A DNA stretch of 64,000 nucleotides from Zingiber officinale. Taxonomy: Eukaryota; Streptophyta; Magnoliopsida; Zingiberales; Zingiberaceae. Below, piece by piece: positions 33,930 through 44,062 of this stretch; position 1 is the first letter of the stretch, and every line of letters starts with the position of its first letter. A program made the position numbers and the translations under genes. The stretch lies in NCBI RefSeq assembly GCF_018446385.1, contig NC_055996.1, positions 14,495,317 to 14,559,316 on the forward strand. Direction: 5' to 3'. Below the pieces are notes generated by a model. The model was not told the origin of the DNA, did not search any database, and saw only the letters and a list, made by a program, of their open reading frames with translations.

Positions 33930-34770
33930 ATGTCGTACAACACATTGGAGTCGGACGCCCAAAAGCCTCCAAGGGCAAAATATGAACGTCGATGTTTCTC
34001 TTTCCATCAGTCGACGACTCAAAATACCCAGGACTGCTACCTGACTAACATACCGGCCCCAAGAAAGCAGTATCATAAGTCACCGTCACCCGATTGGAGA
34101 TATAGGTGTCGATCAACTGAGCGAAGGGAATGCGAAAGGACAGAGGTCGAACCATGCCACAATCAATCACAACAACGGAACAATCCAAGTCCTGTTCGGG
34201 AGCAGGTCGAACGGAGACAACCCTCAGCTCGAGAGGAAGAAAATTGGAGCAGCGCTGCTCGAGGTGGGATAGGAATGATCGCCGAGGGACCGACCGACGG
34301 TGATTCCAATCGAGCAAGAAAGTTGCACGCTCAACGACTTGAAATTCACGCGATCGGCTGCAATAAGGAGAAAGCCGAAGGACCTGAGATCAGCTTCAGC
34401 CCGAAGGATTTGGAGGGGGTAGAGATCCCCCATGACGACACCCTGATTATCCGAGTGGTAATAGCTAATTATGTCATTCACCGTACCTTTGTTGACACAG
34501 AAAACTCGGTGAATATTATATTCAAGAAGGCGTTCGATCAGCTGCAAATCGACCGAGGCAATTTACTGCCCGTGAAGACTCCACTCTACGAGTTCACTGG
34601 CAACGCAGTGTTGCCGATCGGCCAACTGCGTTTGGTCGTCTCACTCGGACCAATTTCATCATGGTGGATGCGCCGTCAGCATACAATGTTATTCTGGGCC
34701 GCCCGACGCTGAATGAGTTCCGAACGGTGGTATCCACTTTCTGCAGAAGATCAAGTTCCCGATAGGGGAC
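33930..34770 (+). pseudogene. gag C-terminus and protease of element D
   Basis: A basic, low-complexity stretch is followed by an aspartic protease around 34430-34560 (TLIIRVVIANYVIHRTFVDT). The catalytic D-T-G is D-T-E here (VDTENSVNIIF). A frameshift near 34640 precedes the conserved YNVILGRPTL segment, which lies in another frame at 34685-34715. Confidence 0.8.
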
Positions 34771-35472
34771 GAAGTGGGCGAGGTCAGAGGCGATCAATTG
34801 GCCGCTCGGCGTTGCTACGTCGAGATGGTCAGAACAGAAGCACGAGCCGCTCGGAAGACACCGTGCTTGGAGGTGAGCGCTATCATGGAGAAGCCTCCTG
34901 CTCTGGTCTACAATGAGAAGGAGGAGGTCCAGATCCATCCAAACCGATCGGAGGCGACAACCTTTATCGTTGTCGATCTAGAGAGCGAGAAAAAAACAGA
35001 GTTGGTCGCCTGCCACAGACGAAACTATGACATGTTCGCCTGGTCGACGGACGAATTGTCTAGCATTTCTTCGAGCATGGCTCAACACGAGCTACATGTC
35101 CGACCAGACTCCTGACCAATTAAACAAAAGAAGAGAGACTTCAACCCAGAGTAGATTTTGATCATCCGGGTGGAGATAGAAAAATTACTAGGGATCAACC
35201 ATATACAGGAAGTCCAATTCCCAAGTTGGTTCGCTAACGTGGTACTAGTGTCCAAGCCAGGTAATAAATGGCAGATCTACATCGACTTCCGTAACTTAAA
35301 TAAGGCATGTCCGAAGGACTTCTATCCGTTACCTCGGATAGACCAAATGATGGACTCCACAGCGGGTTACAAATTAATATGTATGTTCGATGCAAACCAA
35401 GGCTACCACCAAGTGCTGCTTGCCCGAGAAGATTAAGAAAATGTCAGTTTCATCATGACTGACGGAACTTAT
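34771..35472 (+). pseudogene. Reverse transcriptase of element D, N-terminal part
   Basis: Linker and RT fingers: VVLVSKPGNKWQIYIDFRNL, NKACPKDFYPLPRIDQMMD, then MFDANQGYHQVLLARED where the family has an LDA-type first catalytic aspartate. Stops lie near 35115 and 35433. The reading frame breaks at MTDGTY, where element C inserted, and resumes at 40270. Confidence 0.85.
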
Positions 35473-36535
35473 TGTTGGTGTAATCGACCCAAGTTTGATC
35501 GGTATGATCATGGTTTTGATGTGTGTGTCAAAGAGTTTAAGTTAGACTTTCATATATGTTTGATATGTGTTTGAGTCTTGCACGACTTGGTGAAACACAT
35601 GAGGAACTTGGTGCGATCAAGATTGGAAAGCTCATCCAAGGGCTCAGATCCTTGAATCGGTAAAGGATGGTATGGAAGACATCTGAGGGACCGTCGGACG
35701 AGAAGCAATGAAGTGGAGTCGAGGGAAGTGGACTTCAAGGTAACGTGAAGAATGACACGGAGAGGAGTCGCGGGCTCGGGTGCATCTGAGGGACAAAGGC
35801 CGAGGAAGAGGACTTCAAAAGCGACTCTGGAAAGGATGAGTGTGTGAGAATGTAATGGACCGGTCGACTGGTCATAGGACCAGTCGACTAGTCAAATTTC
35901 ACAGAAAGCACAGAATGCTTCTATGCTCTTCGGCTAAGGGGACTAATCGACTGGTCCCATGACCAGTCAACTGGTATATGCCGTTGGTAGAAGATGACTT
36001 CTGCAAAGAGTTGTTGGCTGTGTCTAACAGCTACATCAGTCGACTGGTGCATGGACCAATCGACTGATGTCAAGGTTGAGTTGATATGATGATCAACTCT
36101 CTCTCCTCTTATTTAGAGGAAATATTGGGGCATGAAGGATGTTACTCATGCTTGTTGAATAACTCCTAAGTCATTGCCCAAAGCTTCCAAGCCATACCCT
36201 TCTTCCTATTCTTAATATCCATCTTGTAAAAGAAGAAGAGTGATTTGTGAGAGGTTGTACTCCACCGAGAAGGAGTAAGCTCTAGTCGGAGATTGTCGGG
36301 GATTGATCTACCGAAAGATCAAGGATTCATCCACCTCAAGGACACGCCGTGGAGTAGGAACAAGCAATCTCCGAACAACGTACAGGAATTGTGTTAGCGT
36401 TTGTATTCTTGCATTGTTTTCATTGTTTTAGTTTTAGTACATTCCGCTTGCGCACTAACCTTGTAGAGAAGAAATCGATTTGGGGGTGACCTAGCTATCC
36501 AACCCCCCCTTCTAGTCGATCACCGATCCCCTACA
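35473..36535 (+). repeat. 5' LTR of element C (1,063 bp)
   Basis: TGTTGG..CTACA. It carries several copies of the palindromic core CAGTCGACTG and variants between 35870 and 36070, just upstream of a decayed TATA position (TATTTAGAG, about 36110). Confidence 0.9.
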
Positions 36536-36537
36536 AG

Positions 36538-36549
36538 TGGTATCAGAGA
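36538..36549 (+). other. Primer binding site, element C
   Basis: TGGTATCAGAGA, initiator tRNA-Met type with the last base changed, 2 bp after the LTR. Confidence 0.85.
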
Positions 36550-36597
36550 AAGGACGCCCCTTCAATGGATTAATCGCCGAGAAGAGCACTTATCAAA

Positions 36598-38277
36598 ATG
36601 GTCAGCTCAAGCATCCATCCACCCAAATTTGAATGAGACTTCTCTTGGTGGAAGAAGATAGAGGTATTCTTCGAAACCGATTTCGATATAATGCTAATTA
36701 TAGAAAATAGTTTTGAGATGCCTAGGGACCAAGATAATAAGTTAATTGAGAAAGTAAGATGGAGCAAAAAGCAAAGGGAAGAGTATGTAGCAAACTCAAG
36801 AGCAATGCATCACCTCCTAAGTGTTCTTCCCCAACAAGAGGTGACTAGGATTGAAAACTACACAAGCGCCAAAGATTTGTGGGAAAAGCTAGTGGAGCTT
36901 CATGAAAGGATATCGGAAGCGAAATTAGCAAGAAAAGACCTCCTTCGAACTCAACTCACAAATATCTAAGCTTGAAAAAGGAGAAACGATATCAATTTTA
37001 CATTCAAGAATTAAGGAAATTTTAAATGGACTAACAAGTGTAGGTGAGACACTTACAACCGAGACATCATAATGAAAGCCATCAATGCTTTCCCAAGAAC
37101 CTCAATATGGAGCTCAATTGTAGACTTGTTCTACATTTCAAAAGACCTAGAGAAGAGCTCTCTAGATGAATTCTTTTTAACGATGGAGCTTCATGAGACA
37201 CGAGTTGAAGGGCTAGATGGAGAAAGATCAAGAGGAGTAGCCCTTGGGGCAAACAAAGGAAAGGGGAAGAAGAAGAAAGCTCCATCTCCATCATCTTCTG
37301 ATTTTGATGAGTCAAGTGCCTCAATGGATAGCGATCAAGAGACATATATGGTAAGGAAGATGAGAAAAACATTTAAATCTTTTTCTACTAACAAATCACA
37401 TGCTAGGAGAAGTTCAAGGGGCAAGAATAGAAATAGGAAGGTCATTTGCTATAATTGTCAAGGAGAAGGACACATGATGGATGATTGTCCTCTCTTGAAG
37501 AAGAAGGAAGGAAAGAAGGAGGAGAAAAAGACAAAAGAAAAGGGGAAGAAAATAAAAAATCTAAAGGCGACATGAGATGATCCATCTTCATCGGAGGAAG
37601 AAGAGCACCATATGTCCCATTTCGCTCTAATGGGAATTGATGACATTGCCTCGATCTCATCCGAACAAGAAGAAGGAAGGAGCTCAAGTAAAGATGAAGT
37701 AGGGAGCTCAAGTGAAGGGGGAGGTCAAACTTCGGATTCGGACTTCTCGGTAAGTGAGGTACATAATCTTCCTTCACATGCTTTAATTAAAATTATTACA
37801 AGTACAAATGATGATTTGTTTAAGGTTAAAAGGAAAAATAAGTCTTTGAAACATAATATTTGCATGCTTGAAGAAAAATTAGAATTCATGTGTTCTAAGG
37901 ACAATGATATGCATGTTTCTTCTTTAAATTCAAATGATTTATGTTTATTAGAAGAAAATAAAACCTCAAATGATTTATATTTATTAGAAGAAAATAAAAC
38001 CTTAAGGGAAAAGGTAGAATACCTTACCAATATCATTAGAAAATTTGAAATTGGCTCTAAAACCCTAAATATGATTATTGGGAACCAAAGGGCAAGTTCT
38101 AAAAAAATGGATTAGGATACAATGAACCCAACAATGAAAAGACCTATCATTGTCTACTTGCTATGGGGCAATCAAAAATCAAAACTATAGATAGAAAATG
38201 GATCTCCAAGAAATATTTGGTTAACCCAATTAGAAAGAATTTTTATTGGGTGTCAAAGTCAATCCTCAAGGGTTAGA
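36598..38277 (+). pseudogene. Copia-type gag of element C
   Basis: Begins MVSSSIHPPKFE at 36598. The gag core holds YVANSRAMHHLLSVLPQQEV, TSAKDLWEKLVELHERISEA and INAFPRTSIWSSIVDLFYIS. A CCHC knuckle CYNCQGEGHMMDDC lies near 37450. An acidic and coiled-coil tail contains a short in-frame duplication (LLEENKTSNDLYLLEENKT). Stops occur early (near 36633), near 36967, near 37067 and at 37573-37575, with a frameshift near 38112. The final stretch (KWISKKYLVNPIRKNFYW) is the sequence that in full Copia elements precedes protease and integrase, but nothing enzymatic follows. Close in layout to the gag of element B. Confidence 0.88.
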
Positions 38278-39226
38278 GGATTTTGGGTTAGTCAACCATT
38301 GAAACCATAATTCAAAACTTTGAAAAATGGTTGATTTGAGACCTTAAGGGAAAGCACTTAGCATTGATAGAAATTCATGATAAAGAAGGCTAAGTAGAGG
38401 TTACCTTATTTCCTCTCACAATGACTTTCATTATTTTTCTAAAACATAGATGTGAGATAATAGGATGATATAAATAATTCACTTATGCTTATGACATTTT
38501 GATGAGTTATGAAATGTATCAATTCTTAGTAATCATAGACCAACTATGGGGAAAGTAAATATTTAATTAATGGACATCTTGTCCATAGATCATAGTTGGA
38601 CATTTTAAATGTTTTGAAAATAATTCTATGTTTTATTTACAGTGAATAGTTATTTTGAAACATATGATTGCAAAACTGGAGTTAAAATTGATACATAACT
38701 TGCATGTTTTGTGATTTTTGAGATTTGGTCAAAATTTCAAAAATACTTTGACTTTTCATGAAAACATATTTTTCCTAGTTAAAAGATATTTCAAGAAATA
38801 TGTTGTCAAAATTTCATAACTTTTTGAATTTTCTAAAAAATTTTATGAGTTTCTGAAATTAACTTCAAAAGGTTGAAATTCAGCTTCAGTGTGTACCAGT
38901 CGACTGGTACAGTTGCCACTCGACTGGTACCAACTTTCCAGCATACTATTGTTTTCTGAAATCAAATTTTTGGTCAAAATTTGGTCATACTTGATGCCAT
39001 ATAGTGTATGATTGTCTGGTACAATCTTTTTTATATGGTGTCAAAGAGGGAGAAATGGGTAGGTTTAAGTTAGAAACCTTTATTTCCATACTTGTGTACA
39101 AAACTTGAAAATTAAGGAAGAGAGCATATATTTAGGGGGAGTTTGATTTTATGCTTCATGTTTACATATTACTTGTAATTTTCAAAGTTATTATTTGTGC
39201 CTAACTTAAACATATTGGCACACATC
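38278..39226 (+). other. Non-coding 3' region of element C
   Basis: AT-rich with no pol domains. A palindromic ACCAGTCGACTGGT occurs at about 38895, as in the LTRs. Confidence 0.7.
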
Positions 39227-39240
39227 AAAAAAGGAGAGAT
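39227..39240 (+). other. Polypurine tract of element C
   Basis: AAAAAAGGAGAGAT immediately before the 3' LTR. Confidence 0.85.
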
Positions 39241-40269
39241 TGTTGGTACAATCGACCCAAATTTGATCAGTATGATCATGATTTTGATGTGTGTGTCAAA
39301 GAGTTTAAATTAGACTTTTATATGTGTCTGAGTCTTGCAGGATTTGGTGAAACACATGAGAAACTTGGTGCGACCAAGATTGGAAAGCTCATCCAAGGGC
39401 TCAGATTCTTGAGTCGGTGAAGGATGGTATGGAAGACATCCGAGGGACCGCCGGACGAGAAGCAATGGAGTGGAGCCGAGGGAAGTAGATGTTAAGGCAA
39501 TGTGAAGGATGATACGGAGAGGAGCCGCGAGTTCGAGTGCATCTGAGGGACAAAGGCCGAGAAAGAGGACTTCAAAGGCGACTCCGGAAAGGATGAGTGT
39601 GTGAGAATGTAATTGACCAATCGACTGGTTAAATTTCACAAAAAGCACAAAATGCTTCTGTGCTCTTCGGCTAAGGGGACCAGTCACTGGTCCCATGACC
39701 AGTTGACTAGTATATGGTCGTTGGCAGAAGATGACTTCTGCAGAGAGCCGTTGGCTGTGTCTAACAACTACATCAGTCGACTGGTGCATGGACCAGTCGA
39801 CTGATGTCGAGGTTGAGTTGATATGATGATCAACTCTCTCCTCTTATTTATAGGAAGCTTTGTGGCATGAAAGAGGTTACTCATGCTTGTTGAATAACTC
39901 ATAAGTCATTGCCCAAAGCTTCCAAGTCATACCCTTCTTCCTATTCTTAATCTCAATCTTGTAAAAGAAGAAGAGTGATTTGTGAGAAGTTGCACTCCAC
40001 CGAGAAGGAGTAAGCTCTAGCCGGAGATTGCCGGGGATTGATCCACCGAAGGATCAAGGGTTCATCCACCTGAAGGACACGCCGTGAAATAAGAGCAAGC
40101 AATCTCCGAACCACATAAAGGAATTGTGTTAACGTTTGTATTCTTACTTTGCTTTTATTGTTTTAGTTTTAGTACATTCCGCTTGCGCACTAACCTTATA
40201 GAGAAGAAATCGATTTGGAGATGACCTAGCTATCCAACCCCCCTTCTAGCCGGCCATCGATCCCCTACA
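39241..40269 (+). repeat. 3' LTR of element C (1,029 bp)
   Basis: TGTTGG..CTACA. It contains a perfect inverted repeat with 15 bp arms CATCAGTCGACTGGT (39771-39785 and 39792-39806) about 38 bp upstream of a TATA-type TTATTTATAGG (39844-39854). Confidence 0.9.
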
Positions 40270-40274
40270 CCTAT

Positions 40275-41370
40275 TGCTACAACGTCATGTCATTCGGACT
40301 GAAGAATACCGGAGCAATCTACCAAAGGCTGATGAAAAAAGTGTTCCGTAAGGAGATCAGTCGAAACATGGAGGTCTCGATGACATACTAATAAAATCCC
40401 TCCGAACGGCCGACCTCTGTGTAGACGTTGAGGAGACGTGCCAAATAGGGGTGTCAAAAATGAACCCGACCCGACGACCCAACCCGAGTCGACCCAAAAA
40501 AAATTAGGTTCGGGTTGGGCATTTTCATGTTCGAGTTGGGTTCGGGTTGGAGGGTTGGAGAGTAAAAAAATTTCGGGTTGGGTCGGGTTGGGTTCGGGTT
40601 GACCCGGGTTGACTTAAATATAGGGTTTTGTGAATTTTTTTGGGTTAAATCAAATTTTATTTTAAAAATTTAGATGTTTTTATGTATATTAATATCATGT
40701 TTGTATGATAATGATGGAGTATTAAGATAAAAGTGAAGAATTATAGGAAAAATAACCCAAAAAAATCATTTTTAATCGGATTTTCGGGTTATATGAGTCG
40801 GGTTCGGGTTGATCGGGTTGGTCGGGTTCGAGTTCGGGTTGAGGTGTTTTGGGTTGAACTCGAGTTCGGGTCGGGTTCGGGTTGGGTTTTAAAAAAAAAA
40901 AACTCAACCCGACCCAACCCGACCCGACCCACCCGAATTGACACCCCTAGTGCCAAACTTTGAGAACCTATAGAATAAAGTTGAATCCCAGCAAGTGTTT
41001 GTTCAACGCGAGCGGTCGTTTTCTCGGATATATCGTGACTAAGCAGGGGATTGAGGCAAATCCAAGTAAAAGCCCTACAAGATACACCTTCGCCTCGCAA
41101 TTTGAAGGAAGCCCAATGGCTGACGGGACGGATCACCGCGCTTTCAAAGTTCATCTCTAAGACGTCTGATCAGAGTCTGCCATTCTTCAAAATACTGCGT
41201 CGAGCTACAAGATTCCAATGGGACGTAGAATGCGATTTGACTTTGGAAGAACTCAATGAATATCTTAATTCCTTGCTTGTGCTAGCTAAGCTGAACACCG
41301 GAGAATCTTTTTGGATCTATTTGTCATCCACCGAGCATGCGGTCGGATCGACATTGGTAAAGTAGAACGG
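40275..41370 (+). pseudogene. Reverse transcriptase and RNase H of element D, continued
   Basis: Resumes with CYNVMSFGLKNTGAIYQRLM. A short deletion then falls at the YVDD active site (GAGGTCTCGATGAC where YVDD needs a few more bases), shifting the frame; DILIKSLRTADLC is readable next. After the MITE it continues with KLNPSKCLFNASGRFLGYIV, NLKEAQWLTGRITALSKFIS and an RNase H-like segment FWIYLSSTEHAVGSTLVK, ended by a TAG. Confidence 0.85.
40446..40949. mobile_element. hAT-type MITE, 504 bp, in RT of element D
   Basis: Perfect 12 bp terminal inverted repeats TAGGGGTGTCAA / TTGACACCCCTA and a perfect 8 bp target duplication GTGCCAAA (40438-40445 and 40950-40957) identify a hAT-superfamily non-autonomous element. 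The interior is full of CGGGTTGGGTTCGGGTT-type subterminal repeats on both arms. The reading frames across it are products of the repeat and not genes. Confidence 0.93.
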
Positions 41371-42080
41371 ACATAAACAACAGCCTGTGTATTTTTTAAA
41401 CCATATATTAAAAGATGTTGAATCTCGTTATACTAGTCTGAAAAAGTTAGCTTATGCTCTAGTACTTGGCGCTCGGAGACTCCATCCATACTTTCTTGCT
41501 CACCCGATCATTGTCATGACCAACAATATCCTGGGAAAAGTCCTCAACCTAGAAACGCCCGAGCGCCTAATCAAATGGACAACCGAACTAAGTGAATTTG
41601 ATATCCAATATTAACCCCGAACGACAATCAAAGCTCAAGTCTTGGCTGATTTTGTTACAAAGGTCCAGAACGCTAAGCCGACAGCAACTTGGAGAATATA
41701 TGTTGATGGTTCATCTACTCGATAAGACAGCGGGACTGACATTCTGCTCATTTCACCACAAGAAGATCGGATACAACTTTCCGTTCGATTGGATTATCGG
41801 GCCACCAACAACGAAGCTGTGAATGAAGTTTTGATAGCCGACTTACAGGCAGCGCGGCATGTCGGGGCCACAAAAGTCCTCATTCACTCAGATTCTTAAT
41901 TGGTCGCCCAACAATTATCAAGGATATTCAAGATTAGCAGATCCCGACTCAAGTTTAGAAGTCTTTGAGAAGCTAAAGGCAAATTTTCAAGAAGTCACTA
42001 TACAGAAGATCCCTCGATCGGACAATCAAGCGACAGATGAGCCGGCTAAGTTAGCTAGTTCATTATCACCCCCGTGATAA
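41371..42080 (+). pseudogene. RNase H tail and second (archaeal-type) RNase H of element D
   Basis: QQPVYFLNHILKDVESRYTS, LHPYFLAHPIIVMTN and KWTTELSEFDIQY finish the first RNase H. After a TAA (near 41614) a second RNase H follows: IKAQVLADFVTKV, YVDGSSTR, YRATNNEAVNEV, VLIHSDS. Dual RNase H is a mark of the Tat lineage. Multiple stops are present. Confidence 0.8.
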
Positions 42081-42289
42081 GCTAGCCGATCGAATAGGTC
42101 TCGCTGGTTGCGCACATCGACCGAATGGAGGGAGTGGTCTGCTCGAGCGACTGAAGAACGCCACTGATCGAATTCCTCCGATCGGGTAGCACGCCGGTCG
42201 ACCAAGAGGTAACGCGACTATTAAAAAAAAGAGTCGGACGGTTCACCTTGGTTGGAGATTAACGGTATAAAAGAGTCTTCTCCATACAT

Positions 42290-43378
42290 TTACTTAAGTG
42301 CATTGGACCAGAGGACGCAGAGTATATCCTACAGGAAGTGTACCAAGGCTCCTGCAGAAGTCATCCGTGCGGTCGTTCGCTAGCTCGAAAGATCCTCCTG
42401 AGCGGATAATTTTGGCCAACTCTCCAAAAGGATGCCGCTCGGATAGTAACTACCTGTCTGTCCTGCCAAAGGTATCATAACATCTCACATCCACCAATCG
42501 AGAAGATGGAAACATCCACAGTGTCTTGCCCGTTCGACCAATGGGGCATGGACATCGTGAGACCGTTTCCCATGACAATCGGTCAGCGAAGGTTCCTGCT
42601 CGTCGCTGTGGACTACTTTTCAAAATGGATGGAGGTCGAACTATTGGCAAAGATAAGTAAATAGATGGTCATCAAGTTCGTCTGACAAAATATCTTATAC
42701 CGGTTCGGCATCCCCCGACGGCTTGTCTCAGACAACGAGAGGTAATTCGTCGATCGGAGGCTCAAAGAATGGTGTGAAGGCTATGGTATCCAGCAGGCCT
42801 TCACCTCGGTGGCTTATCCCTAAAGCAATGGCCAAGTGGAAGTCACCAATCGGGAGATTCTCAAATGATTGTGAGCTCATCTCGACCACGCAGGAGGCAG
42901 CTGGGTCGACGAACTCCCTAGCGTCCTATAGGCCCTGTGCATGGCCCCAAAGGTGGCGACCAACGCAACACCATTCCATCTGGTGTACGGCGGTGAAGCA
43001 CTAGTCCCGATGGAAGTCGGAGTGGAATCCAATTGGGTGCAACACTATGATGAGGAGAATGACAAGCGGAGACTGATGGAGCTAGACTTGGCCGACGAAG
43101 CATGGGACAAGGCTGCCGTTCGGTTGATGGCATACTGACAGTGAATGAAACAGAACTACAACCGGAGGATTATCCCGCAATCCTTCCAAGTCGACGATCT
43201 TGTGTGGAAGAAGATAAAGTTGGTTGGCGACGTCACCAAACTCGAAGCTCCATGGGTGAGACCCTATAAGGTTGTGCAGAAACTCCACTCAAGAGCATAT
43301 TATTTGGAAGACGAAGACGAAAGATGGCTCGAGCGATCGTGGAGTGCGAACCACCTCCAACCCTATAGGGTCGGGTAA
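42290..43378 (+). pseudogene. Integrase of element D
   Basis: The HHCC zinc region ends CLSCQRYH. The DDE core reads CPFDQWGMDIV for the first aspartate, RRLVSDNERQFVD for the second, and SNGQVEVTNREIL for the glutamate region. The C-terminal GPY-like end is KLEAPWVRPYKVVQKL followed by ANHLQPYRVG. Stops and frameshifts occur throughout. Integrase inserts the cDNA into chromosomes. Confidence 0.85.
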
Positions 43379-43467
43379 GAGGTGTGAATAATTATATTTA
43401 CCTGTATATGTGTGCCTTTCTTCCTAATGCAGAACAAATATGAATAAAATCGCAAGCATTCCAGAAT

Positions 43468-43790
43468 CATTAGTCGAGCGGCGATTATAAACTCATATCT
43501 TCACCGACGGTCGAGCGACGACCTTAAACTCATGTCTTCACCGACGGTCGAGCGGCGACCTTAAACCCATGTTTTTATCGACGGTCGAGCGACGACCTTA
43601 AACTCATGTCTTCATCAGCGGTCGAGCGGCGACCTTAAACCCATGTCTTTACCAACGGTCGAGTGGTGACCTTAAACCTATGTTTTCACCAGTGGTCGAA
43701 CGACGACCTTAAACCCCTGTATTCACCGACGATCGAGCGGCGACCATAAACCCACGTTTACGCCATGAAAATGGTCGAACGTCGACCTTT
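43468..43790 (+). repeat. 37 bp minisatellite, about nine units, in element D
   Basis: The core TCGAGCGGCGACCTTAAAC or a close variant starts at 43473, 43511, 43548, 43585, 43622, 43659, 43696, 43733 and 43774, mostly 37 bp apart. It lies between integrase and the antisense gene, where Tat-lineage elements often carry tandem repeats. Confidence 0.92.
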
Positions 43791-44062
43791 AAATCGAAAA
43801 AGATCGATCGACTAAGAAAACATATCGGAAGAACACGAGGCCACACTTCGGTTTGCATGACATCTTCGATTTGCATGACATCTAATCTAAATACAAATCA
43901 AAAATGTGGAACGGCCAGAAAGAGACAGAGAAAAATAATGGTTCGCCAGACGGACTATCATTCATTGATACTTCAAAAATATAGAAGTAAAACTCAAACG
44001 AGCAAGTTCACTCAAGATAATCTAAAACATCATCGAACAATGACTCAGTCAGCTTGTCCCAG

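Larger units (their letters stand above)
35473..40269 (+). mobile_element. Gag-only LTR element C inserted in RT of element D
   Basis: LTRs at 35473-36535 and 39241-40269, PBS at 36538, polypurine tract at 39227-39240, and a target duplication with one mismatch: CTTAT (35468-35472) and CCTAT (40270-40274). Removing it rejoins the RT codons around DGTY/CYN. Only a gag-type gene lies inside; there is no pol. Copia-type gag and tRNA-Met PBS group it with elements A and B. LTRs differ by about 8% over the first 150 bp. Confidence 0.93.

Noticed and set aside
34045-34938. Minus-strand frames over gag, protease and RT of element D
   Set aside because: No similarity; overlap a recognised pol region on the plus strand.
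40722-40963. Open reading frames on both strands with RVRVEVF or NPNPTRTR-type repeats
   Set aside because: They are translations of the GGGTTCGGGTTGG repeat inside the hAT MITE.
43468-43790. Regular direct repeats resembling a CRISPR array
   Set aside because: The 37 bp units are contiguous and similar along their whole length, with no unique spacers, in a plant retrotransposon.
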